From assembly GCA_038093975.1 (NCBI GenBank), contig JBBPTG010000004.1, positions 186,001-250,000 on the forward strand: a stretch of 64,000 bases of DNA, in the 5' to 3' direction. The notes beneath the pieces are model-generated. The model saw only the letters and a list, made by a program, of their open reading frames with translations, was not told the DNA's origin and searched no databases. The translations under genes and the position numbers were made by a program. Below, one piece after another: positions 38,629 through 49,264 of the stretch (positions within the stretch are counted from its first letter, which is position 1; every line of letters starts with the position of its first letter). The DNA is from Chalciporus piperatus (lineage: Eukaryota; Basidiomycota; Agaricomycetes; Boletales; Boletaceae).

Positions 38629-39303
38629 ATGCGTGTCCTCGCCAGTGTCATTTTGGCTGCTTCATCGGTCTTTGCGTACCAAGTCACATCCCCTGGTGGT
38701 AGCCAAGGCTGGACCACCGCTGGTCCCAACTACCTGACATGGGACCGTGTCGATACAGACCCAGTCAACTTCACGGTAGTCTTGACCAACATGGTCAGTA
38801 GTTGTATCTGAACCCCTCGTTCGCATATTGACGTGTCCAAATTTAGAATTCGCAGGCTATGCCCAACGGCCCACAGATCCTCGATGCACTGGTCGACGGA
38901 ACACTGGGCAAGATTAGCTGCAACCCACCCAGCGGGGGCTGGCCCACCGGTTCTGCTTACCGTGTCAACCTTGCTCAGGACGCCGAACACATCAACAGTC
39001 TTCTTGCTCAATCTGGCGAATTTAGCATCACGGCACCTTCTACGACCACCGGCGCTACTTCTTCTGTGTCACCTCAGTGAGCATCCGAATCATACAGCAT
39101 GTTGTCTAACTTTACTCATCCTATCTAGGACGACCAACCCTTCGATTACCACCGCGGCGCCTTACATTCCGGGTGTCTCCAGCTCGGACACTAGCACCAC
39201 ACCTACCGGCACTAGCAATGCCGCGGTGCTCAATGCAGACACTCAGACTAGCTTGTTCGTTTCATTTGCTGCGCTGACGGCGCTCATTACCGCTCTTTCC
39301 TAA
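38629..39303 (+). CDS. KRE9/KNH1-like GPI-anchored cell-wall protein
   Basis: A secreted Ser/Thr-rich protein of about 185 residues. The signal peptide is MRVLASVILAASSVFA. The mature N-terminal domain (YQVTSPGGSQGWTTAGPNYL, then TWDRVDTDPVNFTVVLTN) matches the pattern of the Kre9/Knh1-like N-terminal family, which is linked to beta-1,6-glucan and fungal walls. The middle exon has CNPPSGGWPTGSAYRVNLAQ and a low-complexity Ser/Thr tail. The C-terminus ends in a hydrophobic segment (LFVSFAALTALITALS) preceded by small residues, as for GPI attachment. Two introns: one after NM (near 38794) and one splitting the Gln codon of SPQ (near 39079). No enzymatic activity is expected. Confidence 0.82.
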
Positions 39304-39532
39304 ACACAACACGATCTTTACTGACATTCGATGGGCTCTTACTTTTGGGGATCACTTCTCTGCATACCTTCGCACTCTTTCTTTGGTTCTGACACGTACG
39401 GTACTTAATCACATTTCTTGTTTGTTGGACACGAAGCGTAATCGATGATCTGGCTTTGACTCTAGATCTAGTAGCTAGTTCCATCTGAGCGGCCACATTT
39501 GGCAAGTTCCCTCGTTCACAGCCCTCGCTAAC

Positions 39533-40682
39533 ATGAACACCTACGCACACTTGCTACCGCCTAACTGGAAGACCCAGATCAATGCGTGGCTGGATGAGGA
39601 CACCCCATCTTTTGACTATGGAGGCTTCGTAGTCGGCGAGGCTGAACGAGAGGCATTTCTGTTCGGGAAAGGGAAGCAACCCGCAGTGCTTGCTGGCGTT
39701 CCCTTCTTCACTGAAATCTTCCATCAGCTTGGATGCGAGTACGTAAAAACACATATTGTCTCTCCGATAATCGTCCTCAGCATCTCACAGAGTAGAATGG
39801 CACATGCAAGAGGGGGAGATGTTCGAACCCGTCAAACACGTCGCAACTGTCAGAGGAAAGGCTCGATATCTGCTCCTAGGTGAAAGAATTGCGCTCAACC
39901 TACTCGCAAGGTGTAGCGGAATCGCGACAAAGTAAGTAATGCATGCCTGTTCATCGAGGGAGGGACGATCCCTGAACGACAGGGCTGGCAGGTCGAAGCG
40001 GATGAAAGATCTGGCTAGGGCATGTGGGTACAAGGGAATTATCGCTGGCACCCGAAAGACTACCCCCGGTAATGCTGCTGATCATACGCTCGAAATACCC
40101 CCGTTCACCTTGCCTGCATTTTGAAGGTTTCAGATTGGTGGAGAAGTATGGCATGATCGTCGGTGGGATCGACCCCCACCGTCACGATCTGTCGAGCATG
40201 ATGATGCTCAAAGATAACCACATCTGGTCGTCTGGTAAGTGAACCACCTCGACGGGTGTTATCGATCCGCGTATCTGAAAGGCTTGTAGGTTCCATCACA
40301 GCGGCGATCCAGAAGGCGCGTTCTGTGGGCGGTTTCAGCATACTTCTTGATGTCGAGGTCCGTTCCGAAGCAGAGGCCGATGAAGCGATCGAGGCTGGAG
40401 CCGACATTGTTATGCTCGACAATATCGAGGGGGACGAACTCGTGAGCGTTGCGCGCAAGCTGAAAGACAAATGGACGGGCAAACGCAAATTCTTGTTTGA
40501 AACAAGCGGGAACATCACAGAGAGTAACTTGCAGGAACGTGCGATCAATGGTGGGTCGCTGGACACCTTATGCCCAATTTGCTCACTCTTTTTTTCCAGA
40601 GATCGACATCTTGAGCACTAGTGCCGTTCACCAGTCCGTGCAGCACATAGATTTTAGTTTGAAGATCCAAACACCGAAATGA
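39533..40682 (+). CDS. BNA6: Quinolinate phosphoribosyltransferase (nicotinate-nucleotide pyrophosphorylase)
   Basis: Converts quinolinate and PRPP to nicotinate mononucleotide, CO2 and pyrophosphate, in de novo NAD synthesis from tryptophan. The N-terminus is [20 protein letters not shown]. Signature blocks: [40 protein letters not shown] (active-site Arg and Lys), [40 protein letters not shown] and [13 protein letters not shown]. The last exons carry [17 protein letters not shown] and [20 protein letters not shown]. Introns of ~50 bases fall after HQLGC, after TK, inside TTPG/FRL, after SSG and after AIN. No lesion. Its stop codon is only 26 bases from that of the next gene on the opposite strand. 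Confidence 0.93.
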
Positions 40683-40708
40683 AGGATATATAGACGTGTA
40701 CGAATACA

Positions 40709-42066
40709 TCATAACTGCAGGTTGAACATTTTGATAGCGTTCAGCCCAAGGACATTAGCACGCGCTGAATCTTCCCAACCGTGAACGCTCCGTATGGCCT
40801 TCAGGTTATCCTCCACACTTTGCCACTTCTGGCTGGCTTCAAGAGGTGGGAAGAACGGATGATCCGTGCCAAATAACAACCTAGTGCTTCCAACATCGCT
40901 GTCGAAGTCGCCGCCTGTTGCACTGTACACCCCTGCCCGCCCGATCGCGTTGCTCACAAAGCCTAGTTCCTCCGACCCATACGCAACTGCATCAAAGTAG
41001 AGCTTGCCAAGATAGTACCTTGCATCGTGCTTCAACCGTTTTGCGACCACGGGATCGTGTGTGATGCATGATGCAAGGCGAGAAGATAATTGAGGAAGGG
41101 CGCCTCCTGAGTGAGCAAGAAGAAGGCGAAGATCTGGATAACGGTCCAGGACACCTGCCAAAATTAGCCGAGTTATCGCCTGGGATGATTTGTGAGTGTG
41201 AACGAGTGACTTTTCAGGAATGGCTTACAATAGTGGTTTCGAATGGGAATCCCAAGGCCAGAGGGAGAACGTGACCGTTTTCCTTTTCCCCAAAGGACCT
41301 GGAGTCGACGCCATAATGGGGGTGAATGAAGCTGACAAGATTGGCTTGCTGCAGAGCTTCCCATACGGGTTCTAGCGCCTCATCGTCCAGCCCTTTCCCG
41401 ACGCCCATGGTGCCCATGATGACGCCGGATATGTGAGGCAAGGTGCTGATTTGCTTGACTGTCGCAAGCACAGAGGCAATGGAAATGCCAGGGACAAGTG
41501 GAAGTAATCCGAAACCATAGATCGACTTGAGTCCCGAGAAGCCTTGCGCATGAGGAGATAAAGAGCAGTATTCCTCCAGGTCGTTGTTCAAGTCTTGCGC
41601 GAGTGCTTGTGCACGATCGGGGGGCAAGAAATCGAGCCACGGATTTGCTGAGCTGTCCGCAAAGGAATGTCAGGCACGAAGACTACGGAGCGAGCAAAGA
41701 GTCTGAGAACCTGACGAAGGAGATATCGATATCGTGTTGTTTCATAAACAGCATCTTCTGGTCCCTGTCCCAGTACTTGAAATTCAGTGGCGCAGATCAG
41801 TACGGCACATCCAATAGGAGGAGTCGATAACGCACCTGAGGTCCCACAGGACGGCCGACTCCAGGTTCGCCATCAAGAATCAACAGACGCTCTTCCGGCT
41901 GGTCATTTGCATTCACCCGAGTGTAGATGCGTGGTGCTGAAGAACGAGCTCGAAGTTCGTCAGCATAGCGGGGAAGATAGACATGGGTGTGGACGTCCAC
42001 GATGGGTGCCTTCGCTGAGGGAACGCGTCTGGAAAGGGAAGACATGGCTCGCCTGCCCAAGTTCAT
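40709..42066 (-). CDS. Amidohydrolase of the ACMSD decarboxylase family
   Basis: A metal-dependent decarboxylase of amidohydrolase family 2, the group that includes 2-amino-3-carboxymuconate-6-semialdehyde decarboxylase (ACMSD), gamma-resorcylate and uracil-5-carboxylate decarboxylases. Seen in order: IVDVHTHVYLPRYADEL (metal-binding HxH), DRDQKMLFMKQHDIDISF, VSFIHPHYGVD (third metal ligand His), LALGFPFETTIA, RLLLAHSGGALPQLSSRL (active-site His) and LLFGTDHPFFPP (metal-binding Asp). The N-terminus (MNLGRRAMSSLSRR) is basic and may be a mitochondrial targeting peptide. The protein ends KMFNLQL. Human-type ACMSD has HPWD where this protein has HPHY, so another substrate remains possible. Tail-to-tail with QPRT, which uses the product of the ACMS branch. 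Confidence 0.82.
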
Positions 42067-42290
42067 CGATAAGGCAATGGTCTAGAAAAGATGGCGACGT
42101 GGTGTTCAGAAGTTGGCCGAATGAAGCAGGTCAAGCTGGGTGAGATAATTTTGTTATGTACGATGATCCTTAGACCCATACAAATTCACTTCACGGCACG
42201 ATGGCTACCTCTACCTTGCCATCAACCCCCGCATCTGAGCTTCCCTCCGAGGCCGTCGTCCCCTTCGTTCAATACCTACACTAACATAGT
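42067..42290. promoter_or_regulatory. Shared promoter region, ACMSD-like / unknown gene
   Basis: 224 bases between divergent starts. It contains an alternative ATG at 42201 whose frame closes after 27 codons. The 5' end of the right-hand gene is uncertain, so part of this stretch could be its leader or first exon. Confidence 0.35.
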
Positions 42291-43815
42291 ATGGCAAACA
42301 CCACGTCTTCGCGATCTTCACGCGCCAGGATGCAAGCTGGGCTCGAGGAAGTTGGTATAGTCTACTCGACAGGTCATCAGCATACTGATTTCTGCCTGTG
42401 CTAGCTGGCACAGATTTCCTCGCGACTCGCTTACATCGGGAGAGAACTCAACGATGTCGTTGTCGAGACCACGGACGAAACCGCGAGATGCAAGACTCGC
42501 ATCGCCGAGCTTGAAGCCGACACAGAGCCACGAAACACCAGACAGAGTGATGCGGAGCGCAAGTTGAAACTCGTCCGGCGTGCCATGCTAGGCCTCCTTC
42601 AAGAGCTTGGGGTGAGGCAAAGTGTCGAGCTCATCCTGACTATCTTTAATGACTGTACGCAGCCGGACAATGGATCTGAGTCCTCTCCGAATCCTGGACA
42701 TCACAGGATTTCCTCAGTCACATCCACACCACGCTCAGTGATAGCCCATGGATTAGCCACACCGCGAACCAGTGAGCATCCGCGACGTCGCGGTCGCAGA
42801 GGCAACCTCAGTTCTCCATCATCGCCTATGCCGCCTCCCACGCATTCCTCGGTTGCCAGCGTACACCCGCCAACGCCGAAGCGAAACCCGTCCATTGGTC
42901 CCCAGGCTGACCAGGTCGTACATCCAGCCTCGAGTACCGGCCAATCCTTGGACACGACACTTGACATGCCCAAGATAAACCTGAACGATGATTGGCGCAT
43001 GTCCACTGGGCGTGCACCGGGGAGTGCATACCCACTGTGCCCGATCCCGTTCGCCTATTTTGAAGACCGTCTCCATCTCGATGAAGATACGGTACGTGTT
43101 CGCTCAATTTGTATGTATGTTGCGATCCTGATTATTCCCAGATGCTTTCCCTCGAAAGGTGAATGGCGCAACGGTATTGTATGATCAACTAGCTGCTCAA
43201 CTGACAAACACTCAGCCTTGCACATACGGATGATCTCTCATTCCATGTGCAGATCGTACGCAACATGGCCTTTGTTTACGAGCCGATTGCTATGGATGGA
43301 CCTGCAACTTCAATTATTTTTGACTTTGGAACCCCCACAGATAACCAGTACACGGCTGAATACATCAGAAACAATTTACCGAGTGATGGTATTTTCCACA
43401 CGTTCACTTTCCCCTCAAAAAAGGTCTGCAGTGTTGACTCTTTGATATTTAAGCTCGTTTGACTCTCTGCTCTAGGACAGTACCCATCAGACCTCGTGGT
43501 ATTATATTGGAGACCTCAAGTGGTCTATTGTACCGCCCATTGCTGTTTGGCAGACATTAAGTGAAAAGGTGCGATAAATATATATCTTGTTATCTCTTGA
43601 ATGTTAACAGTACTCCTGACTAGTCGAGGAAAACTGTTGTTAAACGACTATGCAAGCAATGCAACAGCAAATACAATGAGGATCAGCTTAGACAAATGCT
43701 TCAAGAAGGGGAACTGGAGACATTTTGTATCCAAGTGTCGAGTACTTGCAAGTTGACGAGCGAGACTTTTGCTGCCACTCTCGGGTATGCAAGCTCGAAG
43801 TCTATGAGCAAGTAG
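42291..43815 (+). CDS. Conserved-looking protein of unknown function with coiled coil
   Basis: Family not recognised. My best model starts MANTTSSRSSRARMQAGLEE (42291-42350), then exons from 42405, a 17-base exon (about 43142-43158), and exons near 43215-43424, 43482-43569 and 43623-43815. The second exon gives an alpha-helical, probably coiled-coil region (ISSRLAYIGRELNDVVVE, CKTRIAELEADTE) and a Pro/Ser/Arg-rich linker. The C-terminal half is globular: HVQIVRNMAFVYEPIAMDG, IIFDFGTPTDNQYTAEYIRN, WYYIGDLKWSIVPPIAVWQ, ending KSMSK. A CKQCNSKY motif is suggestive of metal binding but is a single Cys pair. All C-terminal exons join in phase. The first exon is the weak point. Confidence 0.6.
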
Positions 43816-43984
43816 CACCGCATCCCGTACCTCACGTGCACAACATGTATGTGTATATAGTGCCAGCGTAATGATATTAGGACTCGGGCTTCTCCCAATC
43901 ACACCGCTTCAGAGACGTGAAGAACTAGCATTTATACAACACGAGACTGTCTACACTACTGAGGACTGAATATTGAATACCATG

Positions 43985-44835
43985 TCACCTGCCACTCATC
44001 ATCCGCATTCTATCCGGATGCATGCCACCTGGACCTGCATTGGCGCCACCACCTGGGGTGGCACCTTGGGGAGGGGCACCGCCAGGTGGGGGAGGTCCAA
44101 AGTTACCACCCGGAAGGAAGGGAGGCATACCGCCGGGTGGTCCATTAGGAGGGAATGGTGGTGCACCTACTCGAGCATCGAGCATCAGCAGAAGTTAGTT
44201 CGAGATAGGACGGCGAACTCACCGCCAGGGAAGGCACCTGGGGGAGGCATAGACCCTGGGGGGAATGGAGGAGGACCACCGGGAGGAGGACCCATAGCTC
44301 CTGGAGGTGGCATTCCGCCTGGTGGGAATGGAGGACGAGCTGTTGAAACAATTTGGTTTGACCATGCCGAGGTAAAAGGTACTGTCTACGCACGGAATGG
44401 GGGTGCTCCGGGGCCACCGAAGGCACCAGGGGGTCCACCAAAAGCAGGTGGACCCATCAAGTGTTGAGGACCAAAACCAAAACCTCCAGGAGGAGGTCCG
44501 CCTCCAGTTTCATACGCGGCTGTGATCTGGTCGATGATGTTCTGTGCTTTGTCGTGTCCAAGCGCTAAAAGTGGGATATTAAGGAGAGTTTAATTGAATT
44601 GGTAACGCATACGCACATGCGTAGTAGTCTCGCACGTTGGCAAGGTGGTTGCGACCGCTGTTGTGAGCCTTGCGGACTGAGAGAGGGTCAGCGCTCGTTA
44701 GCGGTTTCCAACAAGTAACCTACCTGAGGCTGAATCGTGGGTTAGGAATACATCGCAATAGTCACAATAGTGTTTCTGTAATGGACAGTGAATATGCTGG
44801 AGTTGGTGGTATGGAATGGGACTACTTACCGGCAT
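43985..44835 (-). CDS. YHC1: U1 snRNP protein C (U1-C)
   Basis: U1-C is the zinc-finger protein of the U1 snRNP that stabilises U1 pairing to 5' splice sites. The first coding exon holds only Met-Pro (44830-44835), followed by a ~50-base intron. Exon 2 begins [17 protein letters not shown] and exon 3 [20 protein letters not shown], together forming the C2H2 finger (Cys, Cys, His, His) and the conserved helix of all U1-C proteins. Then [20 protein letters not shown] leads to a long Pro/Gly/Met-rich tail (GPPPGG-type repeats over several exons) ending DRMRMMSGR. Such a tail is typical of U1-C. Identity secure; the exact splicing of the low-complexity tail is less certain. Confidence 0.92.
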
Positions 44836-44915
44836 CGCGTGGTGGTGTCAAGAGCAGAGTTGTCAATGTACAGCTCAAAAAGACGGGAGTGCTGACTAAT
44901 CAGACCTACACTTCA
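44836..44915. promoter_or_regulatory. 80-base bidirectional promoter, U1-C / LSM3
   Basis: Only 80 bases separate the ATG codons of two divergent spliceosomal genes, so the 5' leaders must be very short or overlap. No obvious TATA box. Inferred from the gene positions, which are both well supported. Confidence 0.55.
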
Positions 44916-45358
44916 ATGGATCCCTCATCTACCATACAAGAACCCTTCGATCTCATAAGACTATCCCTCAGCGAACGTGTATTCGTTAAACTACGCGGTG
45001 ATCGCGAACTAACAGGAATTTTGCACGTGAGTACGTCGTTGCTCATGCGTGTGTGATGCTGATCATCGTGGAGCAGGCTTATGATGGACATATGAACCTC
45101 ATTCTGAGCAATGTCGAAGAGACGATCATGATCGTGGATCCCATAGACAGTAACTTTGAGGGTCAGGGGACCGTAAAGGTAACGTCGGTGTTTCGGGTGA
45201 TGCGAGACGTGCTGATAGCTCGACAAGGTTGCAAAGAGGAAAATGGATATGCTTTTCGTTAGAGGAGACGGGGTGATCCTGGTGAGTCTGATTGCTCGAC
45301 GACATCTGCTAGGGCTGATTGTTGATTTCGCTAGGTTTCACCTCCATCACGAACGTGA
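44916..45358 (+). CDS. LSM3: U6 snRNA-associated Sm-like protein Lsm3
   Basis: Subunit of the Lsm2-8 ring (U6 snRNP) and the Lsm1-7 ring (mRNA decay). Four exons (44916-45026, 45077-45178, 45228-45281, 45335-45358) give 96 residues, the usual length. Sm1 motif: [39 protein letters not shown]. The linker has [11 protein letters not shown]. Sm2 motif: [18 protein letters not shown], with the RGD typical of Lsm3. The N-terminus is short (MDPSSTIQ). All splice phases agree. Divergent from U1-C. Confidence 0.95.
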
Positions 45359-45614
45359 ACGTTTAAAACACCATTCGGCGCGCCATTCGCAGCCAGCTGC
45401 CGGTATATATTTTTTGGCAGCTCCAGTGGGCCTCACATGAGACTCTGCATTGCATGTAACACCACCACTCGTGCTCTCTGCGTTAATTGTACGGAACCCT
45501 CCAGGGGTGCAATATTGAACATACACAGACGATGAGACCTGCCTAGATGCAAGACATTAGGGTGATCATGACTACAGGACCCATCGAACGTAGAGTGATT
45601 TTATGAATGACGCG

Positions 45615-46060
45615 TCAGGCTTGCTTGGCAGATGGACAGCCTGTCCCGGAGGGAGACGTTGGAGAAGTGGCAACAGTCTGTGGATCATCTGTATCTGCCA
45701 CTGCTGCACCCTCTGGCCAGGTTTCTGGGTCGCGTAGCCACCCGGCGTGGATGACCTTGATCTGGAGAGAGATCGGCGATGAATGGCAGGTCGGGTTAGA
45801 GCGATTGGTTGACATACCACGACACTCAGTGGTAAACGCTGTTTCAATCTGTTCCCATTGATGAGCCCTTTCCATACTTTGTCGATGCCATGTTTCCAGA
45901 CTTGATCGCTGTGAACAGCGTCTGGGTGGCTCAAGAGACGCTCTAGTTTCGTGTGTGAGGGTGGCGATCGTCGAGATGGTATGTAATTTTGTGGAGGTGT
46001 TAGCCACTGAGCACGACGAGCATGATAATGATCAGGACCGGGAGGGGGCAGTGGGTTCAT
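45615..46060 (-). CDS. Small uncharacterised protein
   Basis: No family recognised. Model: MNPLPPPGPDHYHARRAQWL, then PPSHTKLERLLSHPDAVHSD and VWKHGIDKVWKGLINGNRLK. A 61-base intron (donor after PLSVV, acceptor before GTCATC) joins VIHAGWLRDPETWPEG and an acidic/Ser tail ending PSAKQA, with TGA at 45615-45617. The Trp-rich pair of blocks (VWKHGIDKVWKGL, GWLRDPETWPEG) reads as a real folded domain. An in-frame ATG at 46111 would add 17 residues, MRLSCSIWNLLLLFPSL, which resemble a signal peptide or anchor. The start therefore decides whether the protein is soluble. Divergent from the GRR1-like gene. Confidence 0.6.
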
Positions 46061-46166
46061 CAAGGAAGGGAAGAGGAGGAGAAGGTTCCATATCGAGCAG
46101 GAGAGTCGCACGGTATCTGGTGTCTTGTCCTCCTCCTCGTCCGACTAACACTGACCCGAACCCGAC

Positions 46167-48955
46167 ATGCCCTCCGCGCGACCATCGAGGATCGTGTACC
46201 GTCACAACTCCCCGGCCCAGTCAACGACGTCCCTCTCGGACAACGACGACGACGATCCAACTAAATCAAACTTGTTCAACGCCGTCGTCTCCCCCGCTCA
46301 ATGGTCATATCGTCACCACCATGACGTCTCTATCCTTACCTCTCTTTCCCCCATGTCACAACTCCCTCCCGAGGTGCTCATACACATCCTCAAGCATCTC
46401 CACTCACAAAGAGATCTCTATCACGCCCTCCTCGTCTCTCGATCCTGGTGCGAGTGCTCAGTCGAGCTCCTTTGGCACAGGCCAAGCTTCACTCGTCTTT
46501 CAACCCTCGTCAAAATGATGCGGGTCCTCACTCGTGGAGACCAAACCTTCACATACGCTCGTTTCATTCGCAGACTTAATTTCCTCTTCTTAGGCGCCGA
46601 CCTCACCGACGCCCTCTTCTCTCGTCTCGCCCAGTGCGATCGCCTCGAGCGTCTCACCCTTGTCAACTGCCAAGCAATATCGGACGATGCTCTCGCCAGA
46701 GTACTCCCATGCTTACCAAACTTGGTTGCAATAGATCTCACCGGCGTTAACAAATCCACCGACGCTGTCATCGCTGGTCTTGCCTCTGCTTCTAAGCGAC
46801 TCCAGGGTATCAACCTCAGCGGTTGCAAAGGTGTGACCGATCTGGGTGTCCTTGCCCTCGCTGCCAACTGTCCCCTTCTCCGTCGCGTCAAGCTCAGTGG
46901 CCTTGAACAGGTCACCGATGCGTCCGTCTCAGCACTCGCAAAGTCATGCCCTCTCCTCCTTGAGATCGATCTCAACAACTGCAAACGCATCACAGACATA
47001 TCTGTTCGCGACCTTTGGACTTATTCCACACATATGAGGGAGATGAGACTCTCTCAGTGCACAGAACTCACAGACGCGGCATTCCCTGCTCCGCTCAAGA
47101 ACGACAACATTCCCCGAGTCAACAATCCTTTCCCACCCCTGCCCAGAGCTTCTTCGGAAGAACTCCCCCCTCTTATCCTCTCGAAGACGTTGGACCACCT
47201 TCGAATGCTCGACCTTACGTCGTGTTCGCTCATCACGGACGACGCCGTTGATGGCATCGTATCACACGCCCCAAAGATCAGAAACCTTGTCTTATCCAAG
47301 TGTAACCAGCTCACCGATCGCACGGTCGAGAATATCTGTCTTCTGGGCAAACATATTCATTACCTGCATCTGGGCCATGCCGCAAACATCACAGATAGAT
47401 CCATTAAATCGTTGGCAAGGTGTTGCACGCGGCTGCGTTATGTAGATTTTGCGAGTGAGTTATCCACCAATTTTTTTGGTTACCCGGTACTCACCTGCCT
47501 CAAGATTGTACCCTCCTTACCGACATGTCGGTGTTCGAGTTGGCTAGTTTACCGAAGCTTCGCCGAATTGGTCTCGTGCGAGTCAGCAATTTGACCGACG
47601 AAGCTATATATGCGCTCGCGGAGCGTCACAGCACCCTTGAGCGCATCCATCTGTCCTATTGCGACCAGATCTCCGTGATGGCTATCCACTTCCTCCTTCA
47701 GAAACTACACAAACTCACACATCTGAGCTTGACCGGTATACCCTCCTTTCGTAAACCAGAGCTACAGCAATTCTGTAGACAACCTCCACAGGTGCGCATG
47801 TAATAGGTTCTACCTGCTCATCTCTTACATCATGTACAGGAGTTTAACATGAGCCAACGCCTGGCCTTCTGCGTATACTCCGGAAATGGCGTCTCAAAGC
47901 TCAGATCTTACTTGACCGATCTGTTCAATACCATCACGGAAGACATGAATGGAGACGATGAAGAGACTGAGTATGATGACGACTTCGATGAAGGTTTTAA
48001 CGAGGTACCTCAAGATGTCGAGATGGAGATGGGCATTGAAGGCGATATTGACGTCGACGAAGATTTCATGCACGATGGACCTTTCCGTTACCACAACGCG
48101 AACCCACCCATCATTCCATCAAGTCTCAATCCTTCATCTCACGCAATCGAAGTACCCATTCAACGCAACATGACATTGCGTTCTAGCCAAGTGCCTCCGT
48201 TCAGTATTACGAATACTGTCCACCAAGCCCCACCTCAGCTTATACCTCAGGACATTGTCATTCAGCCTATCGCGGGTCCATCCAACGGGTCCCGACACCG
48301 GTCAAGAGGGTTTGGCCATCAGCCGGTTGTCGAGATGACCACTTCCCCGACACCAAGTGACATCGGGTCTAGCACTGGAACAACGCAGTCTAATGGTGCT
48401 TTCTTCCGGACGTACCAAGACATCTCGTCGTCGTCAAGAACCAATGAAGCGATGACACCGGATTATGTCTTCGCTGAAATTGGACATGGCAGGGGAGCCA
48501 CTGGGAATTCTGGACAAACGAGCTCTATACCCAGACATCCTTTCACCTCCGCTGTTTCGCATCATGGCGCTATTACCACCACTCCTCAAGGCATTACCCA
48601 GGTCATGCATTCGGCAGGCGTGGCCATGGATGTTTATCATGAACACGAAACAATGATAACAGATCCCCCCACCGCATCGGCCGCTTCTGTCCCATGGCCA
48701 CATCTCGAGCCCCCATCTCCGGCGCCGATGCAACCCAGTTCTTTAGAGACATTCCACACTGGATCGCCGCCTATGGCTCCTAGTTCAGACCCCCGCGAGC
48801 CTGAGGCGAGGGGGAGGAGCGTGAAGAGAAGCCTACGGAATACATTCAATGCTGCGGAGCACTATACGACGTCCTTCCTCTTCGGACGCGGGTCTACATC
48901 GAATAGTGCTGTTCACGATGGGAATAGCTCGAATGGTCAATGGTCAAAGTCATAG
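46167..48955 (+). CDS. GRR1: GRR1-like F-box/LRR protein (SCF ubiquitin ligase adaptor)
   Basis: Grr1 is the substrate-recognition subunit of an SCF E3 ligase acting in nutrient sensing and cyclin turnover. An F-box is present (SQLPPEVLIHILKHLHSQRD, then LYHALLVSRSWCECSVELLW) at roughly residues 65-110. About a dozen Cys-containing LRRs follow, for example LQGINLSGCKGVTDLGVLAL and CPLLLEIDLNNCKRITDISV, then LWTYSTHMREMRLSQCTELT. A loop (FPAPLKNDNIPRVNNPFPPL) interrupts the repeats, as in Grr1. One phase-1 intron (from 47455) precedes CTLLTDMSVFELASLPKL; a second precedes EFNMSQRLAFCVYSGNG. The C-terminal ~330 residues are acidic then Ser/Pro-rich and disordered, ending GQWSKS. Confidence 0.92.
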
Positions 48956-49264
48956 ACGGGATCAAAGACTTGTTTACATGTTTGTGAATGTCACCAAGAC
49001 ACAGCCAGTTGGCAGGGTATCTGTGTTTGACCCCACTTCTTCAGAACATTGGGACTATCAACTCTTGTTCTTTCTCTTTTTTTGTATGTTGTTATTGTTA
49101 CCACAGGATGTATTCACTTGTCAATGTAGCCACACTCCAAACCCTGGGTCTTTGAGGGCATCTCCTTTTATGGTTGCATAATTGTTTCACAGCTTCAAGG
49201 TCGCCACTCGTCTCATCTCTGATTGCCTACACAAGTCTAAGCTGCGTACAACCTCGAGTCGACA
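48956..49264. other. Intergenic stretch between GRR1-like and NAA10
   Basis: 3' region of the GRR1-like gene and promoter of NAA10. A T-rich tract (about 49060-49090) is seen. No coding content. Confidence 0.5.

Noticed and set aside
38265..38729. Minus-strand frame of 154 codons
   Set aside because: It runs over the signal-peptide exon of the KNH-like gene and shows no recognisable family or codon pattern.
43973..44467. Gly/Pro-rich open frame on the plus strand
   Set aside because: It is the antisense of the repetitive U1-C C-terminal tail. The minus-strand reading has the U1-C finger and a full gene structure.
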